From Ustilago trichophora (lineage: Eukaryota > Basidiomycota > Ustilaginomycetes > Ustilaginales > Ustilaginaceae), in contig OOIN01000008.1 of NCBI GenBank assembly GCA_900323505.1, positions 248,001 to 312,000 of the forward strand: 64,000 bases of DNA, read 5' to 3'. Positions 11,854-21,800 of this stretch are shown here, piece after piece. The translations under genes and the position numbers were made by a program. Numbering within the stretch: the stretch's first letter is position 1; every line of letters starts with the position of its first letter. The notes below the pieces were generated by a model. That model saw nothing but the letters and a program-made list of their open reading frames with translations, did no database searches and was not told the DNA's origin.

Positions 11854-14800
11854 ATGCCGTTTGCAGATCTCCTCAGGCGGCCATCCACAAGGTCAACCGT
11901 CGATCCTCACACTCCCACGGCTTCAACATCGTACCATGGAACCAACTCGTCTTCTCTTGCTGCTTCATCTTCATCCTCCAAACCCCGCTCATCGCCTTCA
12001 GCCCGCGAGCGCTTCACCTTTGGCCGCACTTCAAAGACACACAGCACGTCTACTGCCAACACGGACGGCGACATTCTCTACCCCACTCGTCAGCTTCAAA
12101 CCAGCTACAACAGCAGCAACAGAGCCTCTCACTACTCTACCACAGATGAACATGGTATAGGTGAAGCTCCTTCACATGCTCCTTCGTCCAAAAGACCTTC
12201 AGCAGCTCCTTCTCCAGCTCCTTCGCCTCTTCCCCAAAATCAACCTTTGCCTGGTACCGCTTCTTCTTTAGCTACCACCACCGCCACCACCACCACATCT
12301 TCCCACGTCAACCAGTACGACAGATTATTTGGATTAGCTGGCTCATCCACCTCCGTCTCCCCACGACGAACTCCTGCTCCACTACCATCCATAGCACCAC
12401 CAACATCGTCCACAAGGTCCACACCAATCTCTTCTGCGTTAGCAAATACAGAATCGCCATCGACTGAAGAAGCGACGACCGCAGCAACCACAGCAGCTCC
12501 TACATCGACGACGCTCTTGAGGAGAAAGAGCACAAAGTCAAGGTCTCCTTTCCCACCCGCTTCTTCGTCCACAGGAACCAGCAGCACCCATCGAGATAGA
12601 ACCACCATGGGCAGTGCTATCTTCCGAAGACCCAGCTTGCGTCGTCGCACCGGCTCGGCTGACTCGTCTGCTTCGCGTACCGAAAAGATGCCACCCAGTC
12701 CATCCCCTGCCGCGACTCCGACCGCCGAACTCAAGGCAACCACCAGCAACGTGTCGTCCACCACGGCAGCGCCAGCATCCATCCCTATTTCGACATCTAC
12801 CTCTGCAGCCGCTACCACATCAACAGGCCGATTCGCACGTCTCTTCGGGCGAAGAAAGTCCATCTCGAGTCCGACCAATTTCACCCACTTGTCCAAACCG
12901 GATCTGCTAGCAGATCCTGTCCCCGCACTCCAAGATGCAAGCTTCTCGGTCAACAAGCAGTCACCTCCTCTGGCTGTCATCTCTGCTGCTGGCTGGCAGG
13001 ATCCGGCTGAGGGTGCGAAACCTTTGGATGACGCAAACAGGCCCGTTTCTCCTCGCACCGTTTCGCACAAAGACGTATCTCCATCGGCAAACGAGCTTGG
13101 CGCCAACGATGCTTCCTCAAAGTCAAAGACGAACGACAGCGAGAGCAGCAATGTTTCTGCTTTCACATTTCCAGCCCGCACTTCCTTCTCCAACGACTCG
13201 GCTCACAAACAGCTATCGACCACAGACTCGATGCGCTCGAGGCAGGCAAAGCACTCGACGAGCCGCTCTTTGCCTCTGACGTCATTGCCTATCTCGAACC
13301 CTATCCCCTTGTCGGCCTCTCCAGATTCAACACACGCATCGGCGATCCCCATTCCACAGAGTCGCCCAAGCAAGCTCGGTCGCAGTCTCAGTCACAGGAA
13401 GAACAGCAAGAGCCTCTCCATGCTCGGCTCCATCTTTGGTGGCGGCGGCGGTGGTGGATCACAGACTCACTCTGCTTCATCCTCCCCACCGCTCCCGCAA
13501 GCTGCGGCCACGCTCAGCCAACGATACCCTGCTCCTGAGAACCGCACCAGTCAGACTGCGGACGCTTCCACATCGAGCCTCTCCCGCCGCCCTTCGCTGC
13601 GATCCCGTCTCAAGATGGGCCGCAGCACTGCCGAGCCAGGTCCCCAACGCCCGACAACACCCGAGATCGAAAGCTGGAAGCAGAAACCCAACGATCCTGT
13701 CGACGGCGTTTCCGCCGACACAAGAAGATCACGAGCAAGCATCGACAGCCCCTTCCGTCCCAAGCCAGCCGAAGTTCCCGTCAAGATCACTCGCTCAAAG
13801 AGTATGATCCGTCGCAAGCCGCCTCCCGAGATCAAGCAGGACGAGATTGATAGCAGCTCCAGCACTCCCGTATACAGCAGGACCTTCCGAACCCTCGAGG
13901 TGGACCAGCACACCGGATCACCGCTGGGTGGCAGTCCGGCTTCGTCCCCCGAGGCACAGTTTGCGACGCTTGCAGGCTCCAGTCCGAAACTCGGTTCTGC
14001 GTTGACAGTGTCGCATGATTCTCAGTACAAGCAGAGTAGGAGCCAGGCGGGTGATGTAAATGGTCTCGGTCTCATCGGTGCTTCCGAGGAGAATGCTAAC
14101 GCTTCGGTGCCGAGTATTGATATTCGTCCCAGCACGCCGTCTCGCGATACCTCGCCCATCGTTGCTACCGAAGTTGCAGGCAGCCAAGTTCAGCAAAAGC
14201 TCGCTCCCAACGCATCGCCCTCTCTGGGCGGCAAGCGTCTTTCCTCTGGCATGCACAGCGTCGCCGACACCTCACTCTCGGTTGACCGCCCTTGGTCCCT
14301 GATCAGCGCTGGCGATGCCGATACCCCGCTTCTGAAGCTCCGCAAGCTGGTCGTCAACACCAATGCTTCCGACGACAGCCGCGACGACGACGATGCCAGT
14401 GACGGTCTCTTCTTCCGTCCTCTCACCGGAGCTTCGCGCAACAGCGATGAGGCAGACAAGGCTCAGCCCGATGCTGAGAAGATGATGGACGCGATCGAAA
14501 ATGCAGAGGTGTTGTCCGAGGGCGACGCAGAACAACTTCGATCGAGCTCGCAAACGACCACCCGCTCCGATACCAAGCACGAGATTGCCTCGATCCACTC
14601 TTCCGGTTCGAGTACCCTTCGTCCGACTCGCAGTGTCGCAGCGCAGCCCAGCATTTCCGGCTTGTCTGCCACTTCGGGTGCCTTGTCGGATGCCACCTCG
14701 CAGGCGTCCACCGTCCGTATGCGCAACATCCCCACTAGCCTGGTGGAGGCTGCAGAGCAGAACCCCGCTGTGACTGTCGACGCTGACTCCATCAGTCCCC

Positions 14801-16944
14801 TTCCCGCCAAGAGCCCAGCTGCTTCTCAGCACTCGTTCCGCACCCGCCAGCATCGCCGCGATGGCTCCACAGGGTCCGCCTTCAGCCAAAGTACAGTTCA
14901 GCAGGCTCGACGAGCCAGTACCGCCTCCCGCCTCACCACCCGCAGCAGCGGACATTGGAGCGAGAGCCGACACTCCGAGGACGCACTGAGCGCTCTCGAA
15001 GCCGAAGTAGGCCAGGCAAGGCGTGCAGAGGTCGTTGCACTTGGCAAAGGTCGCGTCAAGGACTGGGTTGCTGATCGACCATTGCTGCCCACGACCGAAG
15101 CGCCCACTCTTTCTCGTAGCAACACGCTGCGTAAGAAGGCTCAGGCTGCTACAACAGCGCCAACCACCGAAGTTAGCGAGAAGGAAGCACAGCGTCAAAA
15201 GGCTCTCAACGAACATCTTAGTCGCAGGCTTCAGCAGCTGTCGGATGCACAGGTCGAGGCAGAGGATGCAGCACCAGTTTCTGCTTCAGAGGATGTCGAG
15301 ATCCGGGACATCCCCGATGAGGAAGTGTCGCAGCCCGCATCGCCTATGAAGCATCAGGGTGTAGCTGCGTTTGAAAGTACACGCCCTGCCGGTGCCAGCG
15401 CCAGGCTGTCTGCGTTCCACGATCGAAAGCTGATGGGCGAGCCGCAGAGCGTGGCTCCGGTCGTCACACCTTCGAGCCAGATGGTGGAGGAGGCGATCCG
15501 TCTGGGCCGTGCGCCGTCGAAGCGCGTTCGACGCAGTGTCAGCGAAGCCAAGAGTGCCGGTGAAGCAGTGATGGTGGAGCGCGAGGCTCCTCGACGCGCA
15601 AGTGGAAGCACTAGCGCTGCGAGCCTCGCTGCCGCTCGCCACCGTCGCAAATCCGCGTCGTCGTCGTCCCGGAAGCCTTCAACCACTTTGGATGCTATCA
15701 ACCTGGCCCTGGTCCCAGCCATGCCTGCAGCTCCTGTGCTCAACATGCGCGACATCGCTCCCTCCACCGGGCCTCAGCCTGAAACAGCAGCGCCTCAACA
15801 GACCAGCACCACTGTTGAAGAGCATAATAAGCAGCTCGCAAAGGCACGCTCCTTCGCCACTTCAGAAGAAGCCGCCCGCGCCAAGCAGCAGGAACTAGTC
15901 GAGCGAGAGAAGCGACACGCCGAAAAGGAAGCCAAGCGTCAGGCTCACTTGCAGGAGAAATACGCCAAGAAGAAGCAGAGCGATCCTCTGCTTGCGGCAC
16001 GTCTGGCCCTCGCTGGTCTTCAGCCTCCCGCCGCTGAGACGATGCCAAGGATCCGTTCGGAACAGTTGAGCGGTGTTCCAGCGTTCCGAACTTCCATGTT
16101 TAACGCACAAGCAGGAGGGTTGCAGGTGCCGGATGTGCCCAGCAGGCGTGCATCCGCAGCGGGGTCTCCGGGTCTGCTTGCAGCTCCGCTGGTGAGGAAG
16201 CCTTCGATGGCGGGTAGCGTGACCTCGTTCCACACTGCTCTCGACGCACCCATTGTGGAAAGTGCTGCTGCGTCTCCAAAGATGGTTGAACAGCAGAATG
16301 AAGGTACAGCGGATGCCTCGTTCACCTCGAAAGGAAGCGCCGATGTTCGACCGGATACATCGTACAGCATTGCCTCTTCGCTTGCGGTCGACTTTGAGTT
16401 CCCCGTTCCTCCGCAGAGGATGAAGGAACAGCTGTCGGAAGACGGCACCCTTCTCAGCCGGGCTGGGTTGCAGGAATCGCCCCTTGAGCAACAGCAACAA
16501 CAGTGGCGTGAACGTCGACACTTTGTAGCTGGCCCTCATCGCATGCGTACGCCTCCTCGCGATTCATCCCTTCGTCATCGCGTCGATAGCGGATCGAGGC
16601 GAAACAACCCATTCTTGTGCTCCTCGAGCCAGGATGAGGGGGCCTATCGAGGAATGGTAGAATCGAGAACGATGCCCAAACTGGGCTCGGTATCTCCGCT
16701 CGACAGCGTCAAGCAAAGTGTGGCGTTACGAAGATCGCGTTCGGTGGGTTACAACAATCGGGATCTGCGCCGGATGACACGGGAACAGATGATGATCGAC
16801 GCCAACAGACATCCAAGTCCCAAGGGATCCCCTGCTACACTGCAAGGTATGGGCCTTGGAATCGAAATAGATTACTCGAGGACCAACGATAGTGGATCGG
16901 TGACGCCGTCTACTGTTGTTCAGAGGCAGCCTATCGTAGCGTGA
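11854..16944 (+). CDS. Very long Ser/Thr/Ala-rich protein of unknown function
   Basis: One intronless frame encodes 1696 residues. The ATG at 11854 (context ACCATGC, protein MPFADLLRRPS) is the first real ATG in frame; the open codons before it are pyrimidine-rich leader. The sequence is mostly low-complexity, with many RRxS, RSKS and SRR sites of the kind used by basophilic kinases, and FARLFGRRKS around residue 330. Towards the C terminus (about residues 1320-1400) there is a highly charged helix with EEAARAKQQELVEREKRH and KEAKRQAHLQEKYAKKK, likely a coiled coil. I do not recognise the family and see no signal peptide, membrane segment or enzyme motif. A cytoplasmic or cortical scaffold under phospho-control would fit, but that is inference. 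Confidence 0.8.
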   Translation: MPFADLLRRPSTRSTVDPHTPTASTSYHGTNSSSLAASSSSSKPRSSPSARERFTFGRTSKTHSTSTANTDGDILYPTRQLQTSYNSSNRASHYSTTDEHGIGEAPSHAPSSKRPSAAPSPAPSPLPQNQPLPGTASSLATTTATTTTSSHVNQYDRLFGLAGSSTSVSPRRTPAPLPSIAPPTSSTRSTPISSALANTESPSTEEATTAATTAAPTSTTLLRRKSTKSRSPFPPASSSTGTSSTHRDRTTMGSAIFRRPSLRRRTGSADSSASRTEKMPPSPSPAATPTAELKATTSNVSSTTAAPASIPISTSTSAAATTSTGRFARLFGRRKSISSPTNFTHLSKPDLLADPVPALQDASFSVNKQSPPLAVISAAGWQDPAEGAKPLDDANRPVSPRTVSHKDVSPSANELGANDASSKSKTNDSESSNVSAFTFPARTSFSNDSAHKQLSTTDSMRSRQAKHSTSRSLPLTSLPISNPIPLSASPDSTHASAIPIPQSRPSKLGRSLSHRKNSKSLSMLGSIFGGGGGGGSQTHSASSSPPLPQAAATLSQRYPAPENRTSQTADASTSSLSRRPSLRSRLKMGRSTAEPGPQRPTTPEIESWKQKPNDPVDGVSADTRRSRASIDSPFRPKPAEVPVKITRSKSMIRRKPPPEIKQDEIDSSSSTPVYSRTFRTLEVDQHTGSPLGGSPASSPEAQFATLAGSSPKLGSALTVSHDSQYKQSRSQAGDVNGLGLIGASEENANASVPSIDIRPSTPSRDTSPIVATEVAGSQVQQKLAPNASPSLGGKRLSSGMHSVADTSLSVDRPWSLISAGDADTPLLKLRKLVVNTNASDDSRDDDDASDGLFFRPLTGASRNSDEADKAQPDAEKMMDAIENAEVLSEGDAEQLRSSSQTTTRSDTKHEIASIHSSGSSTLRPTRSVAAQPSISGLSATSGALSDATSQASTVRMRNIPTSLVEAAEQNPAVTVDADSISPLPAKSPAASQHSFRTRQHRRDGSTGSAFSQSTVQQARRASTASRLTTRSSGHWSESRHSEDALSALEAEVGQARRAEVVALGKGRVKDWVADRPLLPTTEAPTLSRSNTLRKKAQAATTAPTTEVSEKEAQRQKALNEHLSRRLQQLSDAQVEAEDAAPVSASEDVEIRDIPDEEVSQPASPMKHQGVAAFESTRPAGASARLSAFHDRKLMGEPQSVAPVVTPSSQMVEEAIRLGRAPSKRVRRSVSEAKSAGEAVMVEREAPRRASGSTSAASLAAARHRRKSASSSSRKPSTTLDAINLALVPAMPAAPVLNMRDIAPSTGPQPETAAPQQTSTTVEEHNKQLAKARSFATSEEAARAKQQELVEREKRHAEKEAKRQAHLQEKYAKKKQSDPLLAARLALAGLQPPAAETMPRIRSEQLSGVPAFRTSMFNAQAGGLQVPDVPSRRASAAGSPGLLAAPLVRKPSMAGSVTSFHTALDAPIVESAAASPKMVEQQNEGTADASFTSKGSADVRPDTSYSIASSLAVDFEFPVPPQRMKEQLSEDGTLLSRAGLQESPLEQQQQQWRERRHFVAGPHRMRTPPRDSSLRHRVDSGSRRNNPFLCSSSQDEGAYRGMVESRTMPKLGSVSPLDSVKQSVALRRSRSVGYNNRDLRRMTREQMMIDANRHPSPKGSPATLQGMGLGIEIDYSRTNDSGSVTPSTVVQRQPIVA

Positions 16945-18874
16945 TGCTTTTATTTCTTTTTCTGCTATATATATGTGTAATTTTATCTGTTCTAGAAAGA
17001 GTCTGGATCTACTCTTTATCACCATGATATCTTTTCTTGGTACGAAACTTTGTTTGCTGTGAGTAGTTGTGTGAGAGTGATTTGTGTGGAACGATTTGGG
17101 CTCACACGAAATCAGCCACGGTGCAGCAAGGAGATTGGACATGCAGACACTGTACAGTACGCACGCAGGCTGGCGTTGGGTGGCTTTTTTGTTTCTGTTT
17201 TTTGCCATGCTTGTGCATGCATTCCACCTCCTATCTGTGTCATTTTAGCGCCCATACTACTGTGCAGCGTTCCATTGTATGGAAATGAGTGAGTGTTGGT
17301 GTCATTGATACGATGATGGTCATCAACATCTGTACTGTACAGTGTTGTGCAGAGGTGAGAGAGAGAGAGAGGTGCAGTTTTGACAGACGAGAAAACAGGT
17401 TTCAGTCTTTTTGACGTGCTTCAAGCATTCACGACCTTGGCGTTTTTCAAATCCGAGTCTCGCTCGCGTACAGTACAGAGAGTAGAATAGAGAGTGTAGG
17501 TTGGATTAGGTGGGTCGATGGCTCTCTTGAAAAGTCGAAGATCGAAACCTCGGTGTTGCACTGAGCTGGTGTGCTGGTTGACAAGAACAAAAAAAAAAAA
17601 AACAAAAAACAAAAAAAAAAACCCCTCGCGTTCACCGTTCCCACGCCGGCCAGCAGGCAACCTGCTTCGATTTCAAATGGATAACAATTCCATGCATGCT
17701 ACAAAGTCGGTGCATACCAATTTCATAGTTGAGAATACAAAAGCATGCCAGTTTTTGTGAAAGGCGAGCTTCGAATTGAAGGACACGTTGGTGACTGGCA
17801 AGGTGCCAGTACTGGCTACAGGCGAGACAGACTAAGGGTCTTTTGTGTGCCACACAGATGATTCGCGCTTGTACACACTCGCCTCTCCAAACGATGCTGC
17901 CACCTCGGCACTATGTGGAACTTTGAAATGGTGTCCAAACGGAAGCTGCCGAATGTACAGATGTACAGTACAGCAGTCTGCTGCAATGCAATCATCAACT
18001 CAGTTGCAGGGGCCAAAGTCCACTGTACCGTCAAGTGTCCTGTCAAAAAGGTCCAAGAGGCCGAACGGTGGAATGGTGGAATGCTGGAATGGTGGAATGG
18101 TGCGAATCGAGCTTGGGCTTGGGTTTGGTCAGTTTAGCGCGTTGCGTGTTGGTGCTGCATTCCTGTGTCTCCTGTGTCTGTCTCCGTCTCTCGGTGCTGC
18201 CTGCCTTTTCCCCCTTTCTTCTTCGCTTGGTCCTCTTCATCTCCCTTTCCCTTCTCTCCATCCATCTCATATCGTGCTTCGTACAGGCGGCGGCCACATC
18301 GCAACCCTTCCCCATCCATCTCCACTACCGTTCTCCTCCTCCTTCTTCTTCTTTCTCCGACTCGAGCTCAACGTACCTGCGCATCATTTGGCTTCGTATT
18401 CCAATCTCGTCTTTGTTTCCCGTTCAGCATCATTGTCGTACACAATCCCACCCAATCGACCTCCCAACCTCATACAACGTTGTCAAGTGTGTGCATCTCA
18501 AACCATCCAAACGCACACCTTCATTTCACACGCCTCGATCGGCCTGCGAAATTACCCACCATCGCTCTCTCAACTCGATCAACGTCCACGCACAGCAGCA
18601 CCACCTCTGAGAGGTCATCAACTGCTAACTTACAGTCAAACGTGACAAGTGCGATCCCTCATTTGCTGGTCAAATCAGGCTCAAATCGCCCTTCCCACCT
18701 TTCCATCTTCCCACCACTACGCTGCTGGCAGCATATCTCTCCACGTACACAAGTCACCTTTCTTCCACTTTTCCAATCCACAATACAGCAACGCTAAACA
18801 CATTGGTTCACACGAACATCTCTCCAACACAGTGCTAGAACCGCTATACATTCTTCGATACCAACACCGACAAC
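16945..18874. other. Intergenic region with repeated GTAC-type palindromes
   Basis: No gene recognised in 1.9 kb. Four clusters of TGTACAGTAC-like sequence occur at 17151-17160, 17331-17344, 17468-17478 and 17954-17973. There is an AG repeat at 17356-17371 and A-rich tracts at 17589-17620. A GGAATGGTGGAATGCTGG-like short repeat occurs around 18068-18102. From 18170 to 18870 the strand is pyrimidine-rich, the probable leader of the next gene. Confidence 0.6.
18068..18102. repeat. Short tandem GGAATGGT-like repeat
   Basis: Three to four imperfect copies of a nine-base GGAATGGTG/GGAATGCTG unit stand in tandem. No function is apparent. Confidence 0.65.
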
Positions 18875-21800
18875 ATGTCAGCTTCATCATCCACATCAGC
18901 CATGGCCTCAGAGCCTTCCCGCGATCGTGGAGAACAGATTCTCTCTGCTAAAAAGAAGCTCAAGAGTTACCGCGCAAAGCAAGCCCTCTTGACCCAGAAG
19001 CGCTCTTCCACTTCCTCGTCTCATTCGCGATCAGGATCCGGCGTCCGCTCCTCAGACGCACCTCCTGTCGCAGCTGTAGTAGAGGCCCTCTCCAACGAGA
19101 TCGTCTCTCAGGCATCCACTTCTGCCGTATCTGCCGCCAACCCCTCGTCATCACACGCGCGCTCCGCTTCACGATCCGGCCACGCCCGAGGTCACTCGCG
19201 TGCCGGTTCCATCTCGATTACCCCCAGCGCATTGTGGTCTCAAGCTCAGGCGATTGCCTCAAGCCCTGCACCTGCGGCCACGTCGGTTCTTGGACGTCCT
19301 GCCTCGATCGTAGCTCCAAGTCCTGGTCACGTTCGATCGCATTCTCGATCGCACTCGAGAAACTTTTCTCGATCGCGTCCCGTCAGCATCTCCATGTTGG
19401 GCGCCAAGAAGCAAGAGCCTGTCGTGCTTGCTATCGAACACCGTGCCGAACAGGACACCGTCGATGGCACAACAAACCCTCAACGCCGATCTCAACAGTT
19501 TCTCGATTCTTCGGCTCTCTTTGGCGGCGCTGCCACTCCAAGTCTACGTCCTGCTTCCACAGCTTCCGCCAAGCGCACTAGCTTTGTCATCCCCGTGTCT
19601 CCTGGTCTCTTTGATCGTCCTGCTTCCCAGGGTCCCGCTACCGCCGCTACCTCTGCTCCTTCCACCTCGACCACGCGCCACTCGAGGCGTCTCAGTCGAC
19701 ACGCCCGAACTCCAAGCGTCTCGACCAAGCGCGAGAGCATGGAGATCATGGGTGGTCTCGGCGCTGGGCTTGGCCTAGACATTACAAATGCCCCATCTCC
19801 CCTCCAGTCTATGGGTTCCTCACGACGTCGCAGCTCGCGCATGTCCAACTTGCCTTCGGCCAGCCTGCTCTTTGGATCCTCTACCGAGCCTAGCTCAACC
19901 GCCGCCAACAGCAACAACAGCCGAGCGAGCGGCCAACAGTGGGATTGGAGGAAAGCGATCGCAGACGCTGCCGAGCAGGCTGAGGAGGATTCCGAAGGCC
20001 GTCTCACTGCGCTTGAAAAGCTTGAAGGTCGTACATCATCATCAACAACAACAGCAACGCGTAGCACTCCGGCAGAGCGCCCATCTTCCATGGTCGCCGC
20101 ATCGCGCGCTTCAAAACGTCTCTCCAGTCACACGAGGACAGAGAGCATCCAGATCCCCAATCTCGACGAGATTCACCAAAACGAAATCAACGAGCGAAGA
20201 GCCAGTTGGAACTCGCAGGCTCTCGAGACTCCCGCTTCCGCTCCCGCGTCATCCACAACAAACCGTCGCGAGAGCTGGGGTCGCAATCTCGTTCTCCCCT
20301 CGACTTCATCGCTTCTCTCTGCTGGCTTCTCGTCACCCGCGTTGCCGAGCACCTACCTCTCGAGTCCAGGTCGACCCGTTTCCATGATCGAGCGTGCCGA
20401 GTCGCCCCAACCCGAGGGCCTTGGAACTCTCATGGAAGAGGAAGAGGAAGACGATGTAACGTCGCCCAGCCGCGAGCGTCCCAGCCTCGACATGCCTGCC
20501 GATGGCCGCACCTCCGTCGAACAGGAGCTTCGCAAGCAGCGTCGTGAGGTAGAGGACGAGACCGTCAAACGCAACCGACGTGCCAGCTTGGCGCCCAAGC
20601 CTCTTAAGCTCAAGTCTCGTCCGCCGAGTCTCTACCTGACGCCTTCGCAGCGCAGTGGACTCGTCAGCAGCCCTTCCATGCCCAACTTTACCACTTCGCC
20701 GCTACTCGCGCCTTCGACCATCGCGGATGAGGTCACGCCCAAGGCTAGTAAGGCGGAGCTTCCAGAGACAGAAGCCGAAGGAAGCCAGGTGGATGAACAG
20801 GAGACAACATCGAATGCGATGCCTAGTCGCAGCACTACATGTCCAGACTTGTCGGCTGTTGCTCCCATCTCGGAGGAAAGCGAATCGCAGGACGCCAACG
20901 ATGCAGCAAGCCCGGTGGATACCGAACTGTCCGCCGAAGACGTGGCGAACCAGGAACAGCGTCAGCTAGAGGAGTTGCAGCAGCAGATCCTTCGCGCTCA
21001 CCGCAACTCGGTCATCGCTCCAGCAGCTGCCCCTTCGTCAGCCGACTCTTCTTCCGCCTCCTCGGGCAGCACTCCTTCGCGACAGGGTATGCGCACCCTG
21101 CGTCTCGGCAGTCAAGCCAATCTTGCGTCGATCATGGAGTCCGGCTCCCCCAGCAACTCGGCTTCTGGCAGCGTTTCTGGCTCCACCACAACCAGCACGC
21201 CAGCACAGCGTCGTCGTAGCTTGATTATGGGTTCCTTCTCTGCTGCGCCCATCAATGGCTCCTCGTCTCGAGATAATGACTTTGTCGCGTCCTTCAGCAG
21301 CGCGGCTGCCACCAGCCGTGCTGCTCGCCGATCGTCGATTATCTACAAGCCATCGACCGCTTCCGTCCCCGAGAACCCCTCCTCGCACTCTGCATCCGAC
21401 TCCATCGCCAGCCTTGGCGGTGTACCCCTTGCCGTGCATGACGAGCTCAAGGCCGAGGCCAACCGTGATGCCGCCCTCTTGGAATCTACCAAGAAGCAGG
21501 TCGAGATGCTCGAGCGCGAGCTCGCCAACGAGACGGAGCGCAGCGCACGGGAGAAGGCCGAGCTGGAGCAGTGGAACCTGGACAAGGAGGAGCACCTCTT
21601 TGACCGTGCACAGCGTGCAGAGACTGCCGCTCGCCAGGCGGAAGATGCGGTCGTTGCCATGCGCGCCGAGCTCGAGCAGACTAAAGAGCAGCTCGAGGAC
21701 CTGTCAGCCGAGCGCGAGGTGCTTCAGGACGACATCGAGGGCTGGCGCTCGCGCTGCCAGGATCTGGAAAAGACGCTGCGTACGGAGAAGGCCAAGTCGG

